A DNA stretch of 64,000 bases from Colwellia hornerae. GTDB taxonomy: Bacteria; Pseudomonadota; Gammaproteobacteria; Enterobacterales; Alteromonadaceae. How positions within the stretch are numbered: position 1 is the stretch's first letter; each line of letters begins with the position of its first letter. The stretch is from positions 62,001 through 126,000 of the forward strand of contig NZ_VOLR01000004.1 of assembly GCF_007954355.1 (NCBI RefSeq). Direction: 5' to 3'. Shown here piece by piece: positions 1-9,071 of this stretch. The notes beneath the pieces were generated by a model. It did not search any database, was not told the DNA's origin, and saw only the letters and a list, made by a program, of their open reading frames with translations. The translations under genes and the position numbers were made by a program.

Positions 1-453
1 TTTAGCTACGCCAAAAGTACGTTGAAATAAACGGTCCATCACTAACGACATAGAGCCTGCGGCTTTCGCTTGGCTGTAGGCTTGCTTCATTTGACCTAAA
101 ATTTGTGGCTCGCCTAAAACTAAAGAGTCTAAACCACAAGCAACGCGCATCATATGATTAACCGCTTGTTGGTCGGTATGCCAATATAAACTCGGTGTGA
201 TAGTTGAAGCAGGAACATTGTGGTGTTTTTCTAACCAACGAACAACTTTCTCTTGTGTAACCCTTACGTCGCCCTCTTGAACTAAATACAGCTCTGTACG
301 ATTACAGGTTGATAAAATGGCCGCTTCGCGACATTCTACGTTTCCAAGTAATTCAGTTAATGCCACACTTAAATTGTCGGGATTAAAAGAGATTTTCTCT
401 CTAACGGCAACAGGGGCAGTTTTATGATTGATTCCAACAGCAACTATAGACAT
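1..453 (-). CDS. hemA: Glutamyl-tRNA reductase, N-terminal 151 residues (cut by window edge)
   Basis: Reading leftwards from the ATG at 453 gives a protein starting MSIVAVGINHKTAPVAVREK, the typical N-terminus of glutamyl-tRNA reductase. This enzyme makes glutamate-1-semialdehyde from Glu-tRNA with NADPH, the first step of tetrapyrrole synthesis in the cytoplasm. The catalytic cysteine motif STCNRTELY and the conserved LVLGEPQILGQMK segment are both present. The C-terminal NADPH-binding and dimerisation domains lie outside the window. The gene is divergent from lolB across about 200 nt, the usual arrangement in gammaproteobacteria. The frame is open to base 1. Confidence 0.96.
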   Translation of the reverse strand, partial: MSIVAVGINHKTAPVAVREKISFNPDNLSVALTELLGNVECREAAILSTCNRTELYLVQEGDVRVTQEKVVRWLEKHHNVPASTITPSLYWHTDQQAVNHMMRVACGLDSLVLGEPQILGQMKQAYSQAKAAGSMSLVMDRLFQRTFGVAK

Positions 454-686
454 AACGGAACGATTCAGCCTTTTTAAGACGATTAATACCAGAAATAAAA
501 ATTATCGATAAACAATTTTTTTTCAATTAATCTTTTCATTAACGACATTATTAATCAGGTTTTATAAAAAACCTATGATCTATGATAAATAATGGTGTTA
601 ATTTTACGAAAAATCGCAGAAAATTAAAAGCATCAAATGCGCGATAACGCAATATTATGGCGATTAACTTAATAATAATGGTTTAT
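454..686. other. Divergent intergenic region hemA/lolB
   Basis: This 233-nt AT-rich stretch must hold the promoters of both hemA (leftward) and lolB-ispE-prs (rightward). Long A and T runs are present around 515-530 and 565-575. I could not pick one convincing -35/-10 pair and see no RNA gene. Confidence 0.5.
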
Positions 687-1322
687 ATGAATAAATTTAC
701 ATTATCACTGCCACTCTTTTTCAGTTTTTTACTGATATTTCTTTCCGGCTGTAGTTCTTTAACGAATAACCATCAGCAAATTACTGAACATCAAAATATT
801 ACCGAGCGTACTCAAAAGCTCAACGCGTTGTCTGATTGGAAAATAAAAGGGAAAATGGGCATAATCAGCCCTAAAGAACGCCATAGCTTAACACTGAATT
901 GGCATTACCAAGGTGATAAAAAGCGCCAGATGTTAAATTTAACCACAGTACTCGGCATTCAAGTTTTTACTTTAGAGTCAGTCAATAACATGCATGTTAT
1001 TAATGTCGATGGTGAACGCTACCAAAGCCCTGATTTAAACACCCTGCTTGCCTCGCTAACCGGTTTTACATTACCGACACACGCGATGACTTTCTGGTTA
1101 AAAGGTTTACCTTATTTAGCTAATGATAAAATAACGTATAACGAAACAACACAATTACCCCAGACACTGACCAGCTACTCTGATGAAAAAAAATGGTTTA
1201 TTAAGTATGGTGGCTATCAACAAGTAAACCAATATCAATTAGCAACGAAGTTCACCATAAAACAAGGCAACATCACCATTAAAATTAATGTTCATCAATG
1301 GGACGTAACAAGCAATGACTGA
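687..1322 (+). CDS. lolB: Outer-membrane lipoprotein receptor LolB
   Basis: LolB accepts lipoproteins from the periplasmic carrier LolA and inserts them into the outer membrane. The frame is open from 657, but the ATG at 687 gives a clean lipoprotein signal (MNKFTLSLPLFFSFLLIFLS followed by the lipobox cysteine), so I choose that start, giving 211 residues. The mature part has the family pattern after the lipobox (LSDWKIKGKMGI, then LNWHYQGD). The gene overlaps ispE by 8 nt and is divergent from hemA, the classical lolB-ispE-prs order, which strengthens the call. Confidence 0.93.
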   Translation: MNKFTLSLPLFFSFLLIFLSGCSSLTNNHQQITEHQNITERTQKLNALSDWKIKGKMGIISPKERHSLTLNWHYQGDKKRQMLNLTTVLGIQVFTLESVNNMHVINVDGERYQSPDLNTLLASLTGFTLPTHAMTFWLKGLPYLANDKITYNETTQLPQTLTSYSDEKKWFIKYGGYQQVNQYQLATKFTIKQGNITIKINVHQWDVTSND

Positions 1323-2238
1323 GACTAACCAGCAATTTTATAGTTTTCCTGCACCGGCAAAGCTTAATTTATTCCTCCATATTATTGGCCAACGCAGCGA
1401 CGGCTATCATCAGCTGGAAACTATTTTTCAGTTTTTAGATCACAGTGATACCATAGAAATAAGAAAAACTCAGGGTAATAGTATTGAGTTACTCACGCCG
1501 ATTGATGGCGTATTACATGAAGATAATTTAATTGTTAAAGCGGCTCGATTACTACAAAATCATCTATTAAAAAAAAACCATAGTGTTAATAGCTTATTTT
1601 TAGGCGCACAAATAAAAATAACAAAGATTCTCCCTATGGGGGGAGGATTAGGCGGCGGTTCATCGAACGCCGCCACTATTTTGCTGGCATTAAATACCTT
1701 GTGGCAGGCAAATTTGTCTACCACAGAGTTAGCAAAGCTTGGCTTATCGCTCGGCGCTGACGTGCCCATTTTTATTTATGGTTTTGCTGCTTTTGCTGAA
1801 GGTGTTGGTGAAGAACTTACTGCTGTTTACCCTGAAGAAAGCTGGTTTTTAGTCAGTAAACCTAATGTCAGTATTTCTACTGCCAGTATTTTTACCGATG
1901 CTGACTTAACTCGCAATACAGCAAAAGTTAATTTTAACGATGATATTGGTAAGTTAGACATAGACTTATGCCACAATGACTGTCAAACGTTAGTAATAAA
2001 AAAGTATCCCGAGGTTGCCAAGTTACTGGCTTGGTTGGTAGAATACGCCCCGTCTCGAATGACTGGTACCGGAGCGTGTATTTTTTCTCGTTTTGATACT
2101 GAGCAAGAGGCTTGTCGCATCCAGTCATTACTCCCTAGTGGAATAATTTCTTTTGTAGCAAAAGGTGTCAATACATCTCCATTACGCAGTGCTATTAAGA
2201 ATTTAATAACATTGCAAGCTGAAAATGCAGGGTATTAA
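1315..2238 (+). CDS. ispE: 4-diphosphocytidyl-2-C-methyl-D-erythritol kinase
   Basis: IspE phosphorylates CDP-methylerythritol in the MEP (non-mevalonate) isoprenoid pathway, using ATP. The protein has 307 residues, close to the family norm. The GHMP-kinase ATP loop PMGGGLGGGSSNAAT lies near residue 108. An N-terminal PAKLNLFLHI motif and a C-terminal MTGTGACIF glycine motif are also present. The ATG lies inside the end of lolB (8-nt overlap), indicating translational coupling, and prs follows after about 130 nt. Confidence 0.97.
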   Translation: MTETNQQFYSFPAPAKLNLFLHIIGQRSDGYHQLETIFQFLDHSDTIEIRKTQGNSIELLTPIDGVLHEDNLIVKAARLLQNHLLKKNHSVNSLFLGAQIKITKILPMGGGLGGGSSNAATILLALNTLWQANLSTTELAKLGLSLGADVPIFIYGFAAFAEGVGEELTAVYPEESWFLVSKPNVSISTASIFTDADLTRNTAKVNFNDDIGKLDIDLCHNDCQTLVIKKYPEVAKLLAWLVEYAPSRMTGTGACIFSRFDTEQEACRIQSLLPSGIISFVAKGVNTSPLRSAIKNLITLQAENAGY

Positions 2239-2367
2239 TACCATTGAGAATTTATTTTCATAAAAATGCCAAGAACCACTGGAAAAAATTTAATAATTTG
2301 CTGATAGTAAACTAAAGGTTTATTAATAGCGTAACTTAAAATGTCAATAGTTTCCGAGGAACTGACC

Positions 2368-3315
2368 GTGCCTGACATGAAAATATTTACGGGTAATGCC
2401 ACCCCTGAACTGGCCAAGAAAGTAGCTGATCGCTTGTATATGACTTTAGGCGATGCCAAAGTCGGTAGTTTTAGCGATGGTGAAATCAGTGTTGAAATTA
2501 ACGAAAATGTGCGCGGTGCGGACGTTTTTATTATTCAATCAACCTGTGCGCCAACGAATAATAACCTAATGGAATTAATTGTCATGATTGACGCATTACG
2601 ACGAGCATCTGCTGGTCGTATTACTGCAGTTATTCCATACTTTGGTTATGCTCGCCAAGATAGACGTGTACGTAGTGCGCGTGTACCCATTACGGCGAAA
2701 GTTGTCGCTGACTTTTTGTCAAGTGTTGGTGTTGACCGAGTATTAACGGTTGACCTACACGCTGAGCAAATTCAGGGTTTCTTCGATGTACCGGTAGATA
2801 ACGTATTTGGCACACCTATTTTACTTGAAGATATGCTTTCTCGTGATTTAGATAACCCGATTGTAGTTTCTCCTGATATTGGTGGTGTTGTTCGCGCTCG
2901 TGCCGTAGCTAAGTTACTCAATGAAGCCGACCTTGCTATCATCGATAAGCGTCGTCCAAAAGCCAATGTTGCACAAGTTATGCACATCATTGGTGATGTT
3001 GCAGACCGTGACTGTATCATTGTCGACGACATGATAGATACTGGTGGCACATTAGCAAAAGCGGCTGAAGCATTAAAAGCACATGGTGCTAAACGTGTTA
3101 TAGCTTATGCTACTCACCCAGTGCTTTCGGGTAATGCCGCGCAAAACCTAAGAGATTCAGTGATTGATGAATTAGTGGTAACAGATTCAATACCCCTTAC
3201 CGATGAAATTAAAGCGCTCGGTATTGTTCGTCAACTTACTTTAAGTGGTATGTTGTCTGAAGCGATTCGCCGCGTGTGTAACGAAGAATCTATTTCAGCA
3301 ATGTTTGACAGCTAA
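2368..3315 (+). CDS. prs: Ribose-phosphate pyrophosphokinase
   Basis: Prs makes PRPP from ribose-5-phosphate and ATP, feeding purine, pyrimidine, histidine, tryptophan and NAD synthesis. The reading frame is open from an ATG at 2341, but homologues begin MPDMK. That corresponds to the GTG at 2368, preceded by a good ribosome site GAGGAA at 2355-2360. This start gives the standard 315 residues. The flexible catalytic loop [15 protein letters not shown], the metal-site [10 protein letters not shown] and the PRPP-binding loop [10 protein letters not shown] are all intact. The gene ends at a strong hairpin terminator shared with the converging aminotransferase gene. Confidence 0.97.
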   Translation: MPDMKIFTGNATPELAKKVADRLYMTLGDAKVGSFSDGEISVEINENVRGADVFIIQSTCAPTNNNLMELIVMIDALRRASAGRITAVIPYFGYARQDRRVRSARVPITAKVVADFLSSVGVDRVLTVDLHAEQIQGFFDVPVDNVFGTPILLEDMLSRDLDNPIVVSPDIGGVVRARAVAKLLNEADLAIIDKRRPKANVAQVMHIIGDVADRDCIIVDDMIDTGGTLAKAAEALKAHGAKRVIAYATHPVLSGNAAQNLRDSVIDELVVTDSIPLTDEIKALGIVRQLTLSGMLSEAIRRVCNEESISAMFDS

Positions 3316-3347
3316 ACATTCACTGATAAGACAACCGCACAAATAAT

Positions 3348-3382
3348 AAAGCCCCGAGTCAACTGTTGACTCGGGGCTTTTT
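3348..3382. terminator. Bidirectional rho-independent terminator, prs / aminotransferase
   Basis: A perfect 15-bp stem (3348-3362 with 3366-3380) closes a 3-nt loop. It has a GCCCCGAGTC core, a T tract on the right and an A-rich flank on the left, so it can work for both converging genes. Confidence 0.95.
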
Positions 3383-3433
3383 AATTTATCACGGTGCAGA
3401 GTTTTTAGTTACTTTGCCATTTGTTAGTGGTAT

Positions 3434-4558
3434 TTATTCGGTCACTAAAACATCCGCTAAGGCCGCTAGACATAAAGTCACATTCTCAGTTCTTGCCGCA
3501 TAGCCCATTAAACCAATGCGCCATGCTTTACCGGCAAAGCCACCTAGGCCAGCGCCAATTTCTAAGTTATATTCATTAAGTAAGGTTTGGCGAACAGCTG
3601 CATCATCAACGCCTTGAGGAATTAATACCGTATTTAATTGGGGTAAACGGTATTGCTCTTCAACAACAAACGCTATGCCTAGTTTTTCTAATCCTGCTTT
3701 TAATTTCAGGTGTTGGTTTTTATGGCGTTGCCATGCATTTTCTAAACCTTCATCTTGTAACATCACTAAAGATTCATGCAAAGCATATAAAGAATTCACC
3801 GGTGCCGTATGATGATAACTACGTTTACCTGTACCGCCCCAATAGCCCATAACCAAAGATAAATCTAAAAACCAACTGGGCACTTTAGACTTTCTACTGG
3901 TTAATTTTTCAACCGCTTTAGCACTAAAGCTAATCGGCGATATGCCAGGCACACACGACAAACACTTCTGACTACCCGAATAAATAGCATCGATTCCCCA
4001 ATCGTCAACCTTCAGCTCAACACCGCCTAATGAGGTCACTGCATCGACAATAGAGAGCGCTGAGTTTTCTTGTGCAATAGCACATAAGGCTTTTGCATCA
4101 GACAACACTCCGGTAGATGTTTCAGCATGAACAAAGGCTAAAAACTTAACATCACTATTGTCTTTAAAAGCTTGTTTCACTTTATTGACATCGACAGGCG
4201 TTCCCCACTCATCGTTTATAACAATGGCGTGAGCCCCTAAGCGTTGAATATTTTCCACCATACGCGAACCAAAAACACCGTTAACACAAACAATTACTTT
4301 TTCGCCTGGTTCAACTAAGTTAACAAAACAAGTTTCCATACCAGCAGAGCCTGGCGCTGAAACCGCCATGGTTAATTCATTCTTGGTTTGAAAAGCGTAT
4401 TGTAGTAATGATTTGATTTCGTCCATCATCTGCACAAACTCTGGATCTAAATGACCTATGGTCGGACGACCTAAAGCAGATAAAACACGGGGTGAAACAT
4501 CACTAGGACCGGGGCCCATTAACGTACGAGGAGTTGGATAGAAAGATGTAATTGTCAT
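3434..4558 (-). CDS. Class V PLP aminotransferase, alanine-glyoxylate / serine-glyoxylate type
   Basis: This fold-type I, class V PLP enzyme (374 residues from the ATG at 4558) starts with the family hallmark LMGPGPSDVSPRVL. It also carries SAPGSAGMETCFVNL, the aspartate-containing SIVDAVTSLGG and the Schiff-base lysine in SGSQKCLSCVPG near residue 197. The family transfers amino groups between alanine or serine and glyoxylate. The exact substrate cannot be read from sequence. An upstream in-frame ATG at 4579 adds seven residues, but an AAGAGA ribosome site lies suitably before 4558. The gene stands alone between prs and rplY, where E. coli has unrelated genes. Confidence 0.88.
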   Translation of the reverse strand: MTITSFYPTPRTLMGPGPSDVSPRVLSALGRPTIGHLDPEFVQMMDEIKSLLQYAFQTKNELTMAVSAPGSAGMETCFVNLVEPGEKVIVCVNGVFGSRMVENIQRLGAHAIVINDEWGTPVDVNKVKQAFKDNSDVKFLAFVHAETSTGVLSDAKALCAIAQENSALSIVDAVTSLGGVELKVDDWGIDAIYSGSQKCLSCVPGISPISFSAKAVEKLTSRKSKVPSWFLDLSLVMGYWGGTGKRSYHHTAPVNSLYALHESLVMLQDEGLENAWQRHKNQHLKLKAGLEKLGIAFVVEEQYRLPQLNTVLIPQGVDDAAVRQTLLNEYNLEIGAGLGGFAGKAWRIGLMGYAARTENVTLCLAALADVLVTE

Positions 4559-4901
4559 AGTTAATTCTCTTATCGACATTATGCATTAGAAGTATCAGGC
4601 ACATATACCTGCTCAGTTTGAGGACGCAGGTTGCTAGAGTGTATTTTGAATGGTAACGGGTCTAACACCTAAATTTCAATAAAAAATTATCTATAACGGG
4701 CATTTAGCCCAATGATACCAATAATAAGCAGCCATGATTAATAGTTTATTAATCATATTAACGTTGGATATGTTTAAGTTGAGGTGTTATTATGCCGCGC
4801 CTTTTATGATGATTGAATTATTTTTATTATTGTAAAGGTTCACTGTTGTTTTTGGTCGCAAAAAACAACTCAACTAACTCTTTAATATTAGGTATTAAAA
4901 A
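4559..4901. other. Divergent intergenic region, aminotransferase / rplY
   Basis: This stretch of about 340 nt should contain the rplY-pth-ychF promoter and the aminotransferase promoter. It is AT-rich. I see no ORF, RNA gene or clear riboswitch fold, and I do not commit to a specific promoter. Confidence 0.45.
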
Positions 4902-5522
4902 ATGACTGATTTATTTACTTTAGAAGCTGAAGTTCGTACTGACCTAGGGAAAGGTGCGAGCCGCCGCCTACGTCACGCAAACAAAGTTCCTGCAATTTTA
5001 TACGGTGAAGGCCAAGAGCCGATTTCTTTAACGTTAGAGCACAAAAATGTTTACCGTGCACAACAAGAAGAAGCATTCTACTCTCACGTTTTAACTGTAA
5101 ACATTGACGGTAAGCCAGTTGAGTGTCTTTTAAAAGACATGCAACGTCATCCGTTCAAGCAACTTGTAATGCATTTAGATTTCTTACGCATTGATGCATC
5201 TCATCCAGTTCACGTTAACGCTCCTATTCACTTCCTTAACGAAGAAGAAGCAGAGAAAAAAGGTGGCAACATTACTCACCAGATTAACGAAATTGCGATT
5301 AGCTGTTTACCTGCTGACATTCCAGAATTCATCGAAGTTGATGTTGCTGATTTAGAAGTTGGTCAAACATTGCATTTATCAGACGTTACTTTGCCTAAAG
5401 GCGTAACATCTGACGAATTAGCAAAAGGCGAAGATCATGATCAAGCTGTTGTTTCATTAAATGCACCGAAAGGCGTAAGTGAAGAAACTGATGAAGCTGA
5501 AGAAATTGAAGCTACTGAATAA
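4902..5522 (+). CDS. rplY: Ribosomal protein bL25, long (CTC/TL5) form
   Basis: bL25 binds 5S rRNA in the large ribosomal subunit. The N-terminal half carries the L25 signature ([29 protein letters not shown]). The protein has 206 residues with an additional C-terminal beta domain (about residues 95-180), as in the CTC/TL5 type, rather than the roughly 94-residue E. coli form. The last 20 or so residues are strongly acidic. It lies 19 nt before pth and is probably co-transcribed with it and ychF. Confidence 0.96.
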   Translation: MTDLFTLEAEVRTDLGKGASRRLRHANKVPAILYGEGQEPISLTLEHKNVYRAQQEEAFYSHVLTVNIDGKPVECLLKDMQRHPFKQLVMHLDFLRIDASHPVHVNAPIHFLNEEEAEKKGGNITHQINEIAISCLPADIPEFIEVDVADLEVGQTLHLSDVTLPKGVTSDELAKGEDHDQAVVSLNAPKGVSEETDEAEEIEATE

Positions 5523-5541
5523 TCATTAAGTATAAGCTTAA

Positions 5542-6126
5542 ATGACTATTCAACTAGTTGTGGGCCTGGGTAATCCAGGCCCCGAATATACAAAAACTCG
5601 TCATAATGCCGGAGTTTGGTTCGTCGAAGAACTTGCTTCTCGCTACAACATCTCCCTCAGACCAGAAAAAAAATATTTCGGACTTTACGGCAAAGGCCTT
5701 ATAGGTAACGAAGTTGTTCATTTGCTTGTTCCAACAACGTTTATGAATAGAAGTGGTCAGTCTGTAGCGCCTCTTGCAAATTTTTTCCGCATTCCCGTAG
5801 ATAATATCCTTGTTGCTCATGATGAGTTAGACATGGAACCGGGCGTCTGTAAAATTAAGAAGGGTGGCGGACACGGTGGACATAACGGCTTACGCGATAT
5901 TATTTCGTCTATGGCTAATAACAAAGAATTTTATCGGTTACGCATTGGTATAGGCCACCCAGGTCATAGAGATCGCGTTACCGGACATGTACTTGGTAAA
6001 GCTCCAGCTATTGACCAAGACAAAATAGATCAAGCGATTGATGAAGCAAGCCGATGTATCGACATCTGGCAAACAGACGATTTAAAGAAAGCTCAAAATC
6101 GTTTGCATTCATTCAAACCGCTATAA
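5542..6126 (+). CDS. pth: Peptidyl-tRNA hydrolase
   Basis: Pth cleaves peptidyl-tRNAs released from stalled ribosomes, recycling tRNA. The 194-residue protein shows the conserved [17 protein letters not shown] segment with the catalytic histidine near residue 21. It also shows [10 protein letters not shown], the aspartate-containing [10 protein letters not shown] and the [15 protein letters not shown] loop. It sits between rplY and ychF, and the pth-ychF pair is conserved across gammaproteobacteria. Confidence 0.97.
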   Translation: MTIQLVVGLGNPGPEYTKTRHNAGVWFVEELASRYNISLRPEKKYFGLYGKGLIGNEVVHLLVPTTFMNRSGQSVAPLANFFRIPVDNILVAHDELDMEPGVCKIKKGGGHGGHNGLRDIISSMANNKEFYRLRIGIGHPGHRDRVTGHVLGKAPAIDQDKIDQAIDEASRCIDIWQTDDLKKAQNRLHSFKPL

Positions 6127-6169
6127 CTCAACTTTTAAAACAATTTTGCAAAACAATTAAGGTATTATC

Positions 6170-7261
6170 ATGGGATTCAAATGCGGTATTGTTGGCTTGC
6201 CCAACGTAGGTAAATCAACACTTTTCAATGCATTAACCAAAGCAGGTATTGAAGCGGCTAACTTTCCATTTTGTACTATTGAGCCTAATACGGGTGTAGT
6301 GCCAGTGCCTGACCCTCGTTTAGATGCTTTAGCTAAAATTGTAAACCCTGAACGTGTGCTAGCAACTACCATGGAATTTGTTGATATTGCTGGTTTAGTG
6401 GCTGGCGCCTCTAAAGGTGAAGGTTTAGGTAATAAGTTTCTTGCTAACATTCGTGAAACCGATGCAATTGGTCACGTCGTTCGTTGTTTTGATAATGACA
6501 ATATTATTCATGTTGCCAATAAGGTTAGCCCTATTGATGACATCGAAGTGATCAATACTGAGCTGGCTTTGTCTGATATGGACACAGCAGAACGAGCAAT
6601 TTTTCGTTTAGCGAAAAAAGCCAAAGGTGGCGATGTAGACGCTAAATTTGAAATGCCAGTATTAGAGAAGATATTAAAGCATGTTGAAGAAGGTCATATG
6701 ATACGTTCTTTAACATTATCTAAAGAAGAAAAAGCTGCCGTCGATTACTTGAACTTTTTAACACTCAAACCTACCATGTATATTGCTAACGTCAATGATG
6801 ATGGTTTTGAAGATAATCCTTACCTAGATCAAGTACAAGCAATTGCGGATGCCGAAGGTGCTATTGTTGTTGCTGTTTGTGCTGAAATTGAAAGTGAATT
6901 GTCAGAGATGGATGACGAAGACCGCATTGAGTTTATGGCAGAGATGGGCCTAGAAGAGCCAGGACTTAATCGTGTTATCAATGCCGGTTACTCTTTGCTT
7001 CACTTACAAACCTATTTTACTGCCGGTGTAAAAGAAGTTCGTGCATGGACAGTAAAACAAAACGCCACTGCGCCACAAGCAGCCGGTGTTATTCATACGG
7101 ACTTTGAAAAAGGCTTTATTCGTGCGGAAGTTATCGCCTACGATCACTTTATCGAATTTAATGGCGAATCAGGCGCTAAAGAGGCCGGTAAATGGCGCTT
7201 AGAAGGTAAAGAGTACCGCGTTAAAGATGGTGATGTTGTTCACTTCAGATTTAACGTTTAA
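6170..7261 (+). CDS. ychF: Redox-regulated ATPase YchF (Obg family)
   Basis: YchF is a universally conserved P-loop protein of the Obg family that prefers ATP and associates with ribosomes. The 363 residues match the family length. G1 is GLPNVGKST, the switch region [17 protein letters not shown] is intact, and a C-terminal TGS domain follows (from about residue 278, with [14 protein letters not shown]). It is the last gene of the rplY-pth-ychF group and is followed by a UUCG-capped terminator. Confidence 0.96.
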   Translation: MGFKCGIVGLPNVGKSTLFNALTKAGIEAANFPFCTIEPNTGVVPVPDPRLDALAKIVNPERVLATTMEFVDIAGLVAGASKGEGLGNKFLANIRETDAIGHVVRCFDNDNIIHVANKVSPIDDIEVINTELALSDMDTAERAIFRLAKKAKGGDVDAKFEMPVLEKILKHVEEGHMIRSLTLSKEEKAAVDYLNFLTLKPTMYIANVNDDGFEDNPYLDQVQAIADAEGAIVVAVCAEIESELSEMDDEDRIEFMAEMGLEEPGLNRVINAGYSLLHLQTYFTAGVKEVRAWTVKQNATAPQAAGVIHTDFEKGFIRAEVIAYDHFIEFNGESGAKEAGKWRLEGKEYRVKDGDVVHFRFNV

Positions 7262-7294
7262 TCTTCACGCGTTAACGCTTATAAATTAAATAAT

Positions 7295-7320
7295 AAAAGG
7301 AGCTTCGGCTCCTTTTTTTT
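7295..7320 (+). terminator. Rho-independent terminator after ychF
   Basis: The stem AAAAGGAGC (7295-7303) pairs with GCTCCTTTT (7308-7316) around a TTCG tetraloop and runs into a T tract. Confidence 0.95.
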
Positions 7321-7549
7321 CTTTGAAAATAAATTATGAAGTAGCCATCAAAATCAAAATATCATTAAAAAATAAAAAGATATAAATAAAAACAATGAAA
7401 ACAAGCGTCTACTTAATTTTAAAATTAAAAAAATCTTGTTTTATTTCTAAAATATACCACAATTACCCTAATACCAGTCTGATATAAGTTAACAGTACCC
7501 ACGTCAGACCACCAACCTCTTACTATAAGAAACCATAAAAAGGCACACC

Positions 7550-7897
7550 ATGAAAAAAACACTCCTACTTGCTAGCTTAATTGCCGCTTCAGTAACTTTT
7601 GCTCCGGTTACTAAAGCCGATAATATATCACTTCGCATTTGTGAATACGTTGCGGCAAATGATAAAAACCGCTTACGTTCATTTATGAAACAAAATAAAT
7701 TAAAAATTCGTACACTTTTTAATAGTATTGAGTGTAATGGGCAAAATTTATTAGTTTTTGCAGCATCTAACAGTGCTTTAGAAACAGGTGAGTTTATTAT
7801 TGGTAAAGTTCCTTCAAAAGAAGTTGCTAAATATATTGCCGATATTGGTAAATACTCAAAACATTTAGAAGAAGAAGCAAAAAAACGCATTAATTAA
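7550..7897 (+). CDS. Small secreted protein, DUF3718-like
   Basis: This 115-residue protein has a clear Sec signal (MKKTLLLASLIAASVTFAPV, cleavage probably after TKA). It has two cysteines in the mature part (RICEYVAAND and SIECNGQNLL) and a lysine-rich C-terminus. The pattern resembles the DUF3718 family of small exported proteins in Alteromonadales, from memory and unverified. No function is known. An AT-rich gap of about 290 nt precedes it and a hairpin terminator follows, so it is probably a single-gene unit. Confidence 0.7.
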   Translation: MKKTLLLASLIAASVTFAPVTKADNISLRICEYVAANDKNRLRSFMKQNKLKIRTLFNSIECNGQNLLVFAASNSALETGEFIIGKVPSKEVAKYIADIGKYSKHLEEEAKKRIN

Positions 7898-7931
7898 TCA
7901 TAGCGCGAAATCAAATTTGCTTCAGCGCTAA

Positions 7932-7956
7932 GCAAGAGCTGACAGTTCTTGCTTTT
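7932..7956 (+). terminator. Terminator of the DUF3718-like gene
   Basis: GCAAGAGCT (7932-7940) pairs with AGTTCTTGC (7944-7952), including one G-T pair, around a GAC loop, followed by TTTT. Confidence 0.75.
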
Positions 7957-8053
7957 ATATTGAAGGCACATTGTTTTTCTAGAATATTAAACGCCCAATT
8001 TGTAGACTAAACAAGCAAACAGAAAGAAATTACCATTTATTATAAAAAAACGG

Positions 8054-8090
8054 TTGACGTAGCCTAAGCAGATTTGCATAATACGCGCCA
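8054..8090 (+). promoter_or_regulatory. Sigma-70 promoter of the tRNA cluster
   Basis: TTGACG (8054-8059), a 17-nt spacer and CATAAT (8077-8082) are followed by a GC-rich discriminator (ACGCGCC). That discriminator is typical of stringently controlled stable-RNA promoters. The predicted start lies about 25 nt before the tRNA-Met gene. Confidence 0.75.
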
Positions 8091-8113
8091 CTTGCTGAGA
8101 GGCAATACGGAAA

Positions 8114-8190
8114 GGCTACATAGCTCAGCTGGTTAGAGCACATCACTCATAATGATGGGGTCCCAGGTTCAAATCCCGGTGTAGCCACCA
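8114..8190 (+). tRNA. tRNA-Met (CAT), elongator
   Basis: This is a 77-nt cloverleaf with an encoded CCA end. The acceptor GGCTACA pairs with TGTAGCC, and the anticodon stem CATCA/TGATG encloses CTCATAA (anticodon CAT). The body is nearly identical to E. coli elongator tRNA-Met rather than the initiator or the lysidine-modified tRNA-Ile. It is the first gene of the cluster. Confidence 0.96.
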
Positions 8191-8227
8191 TTTAACTCTT
8201 AGTAGTGATAGTAGTATTAGAAGAAAT

Positions 8228-8312
<85 letters not shown>

Positions 8313-8364
8313 TTCTAACTAACATTTATCATCATGATAGTTGTTAGAAAGTAAGTAACATTGC

Positions 8365-8439
8365 AGGGGTATAGCCAAGCGGTAAGGCAGCTGGTTTTGA
8401 TCCAGTCATTCAGAGGTTCAAATCCTCTTACCCCTGCCA
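8365..8439 (+). tRNA. tRNA-Gln (TTG), copy 1
   Basis: This 75-nt cloverleaf has acceptor AGGGGTA/TACCCCT, anticodon loop TTTTGAT (anticodon TTG) and an encoded CCA. It is identical to the copies at 8544 and 8896. Confidence 0.95.
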
Positions 8440-8543
8440 CTTTCTTTGTTTAACATTCCTTTTTTAAAACTCAATCAGTCTTTATTAAAATATATATTAA
8501 ACATAATTAAGTGACCTACTTATTTGTTATTTAGAATATCTAC

Positions 8544-8618
8544 AGGGGTATAGCCAAGCGGTAAGGCAGCTGGTTTTGATCCAGTCATTCAGAGGTTCAA
8601 ATCCTCTTACCCCTGCCA
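8544..8618 (+). tRNA. tRNA-Gln (TTG), copy 2
   Basis: This is identical to copy 1. The spacer after it resembles the spacer after copy 1 (CACTTT, GTTTAACATTCC, GTCTTTATTAAA), so this unit arose by local duplication. Confidence 0.95.
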
Positions 8619-8758
8619 CTTTATTGTTTAACATTCCTTTTTAAAAACTTAATGAGTCTTTATTAAAAAATAGTAAACATTACTGAGTGACATAACAATT
8701 ATTAGAAATACCTACAAGGCTATAAACGCTTAGTAGTGATAGCAGTATTAGCAGCAAT

Positions 8759-8843
<85 letters not shown>

Positions 8844-8895
8844 TGCTAACTAACATTTATCATCATGATAGTTGTTATAAAATAAGTAACATTAT

Positions 8896-8970
8896 AGGGG
8901 TATAGCCAAGCGGTAAGGCAGCTGGTTTTGATCCAGTCATTCAGAGGTTCAAATCCTCTTACCCCTGCCA
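8896..8970 (+). tRNA. tRNA-Gln (TTG), copy 3
   Basis: This is identical to the other two Gln genes. It is the last tRNA of the cluster. No strong U-tract hairpin is visible directly after it. Confidence 0.95.
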
Positions 8971-9071
8971 TTGTTGTTTAAATCTTACTAAACTCCCAAG
9001 ACATATTATCTTAAGACTTAATGTCTTACTGCCTTGAGAAATGACTTTTAATCTTGATTGGCGACTTCAAC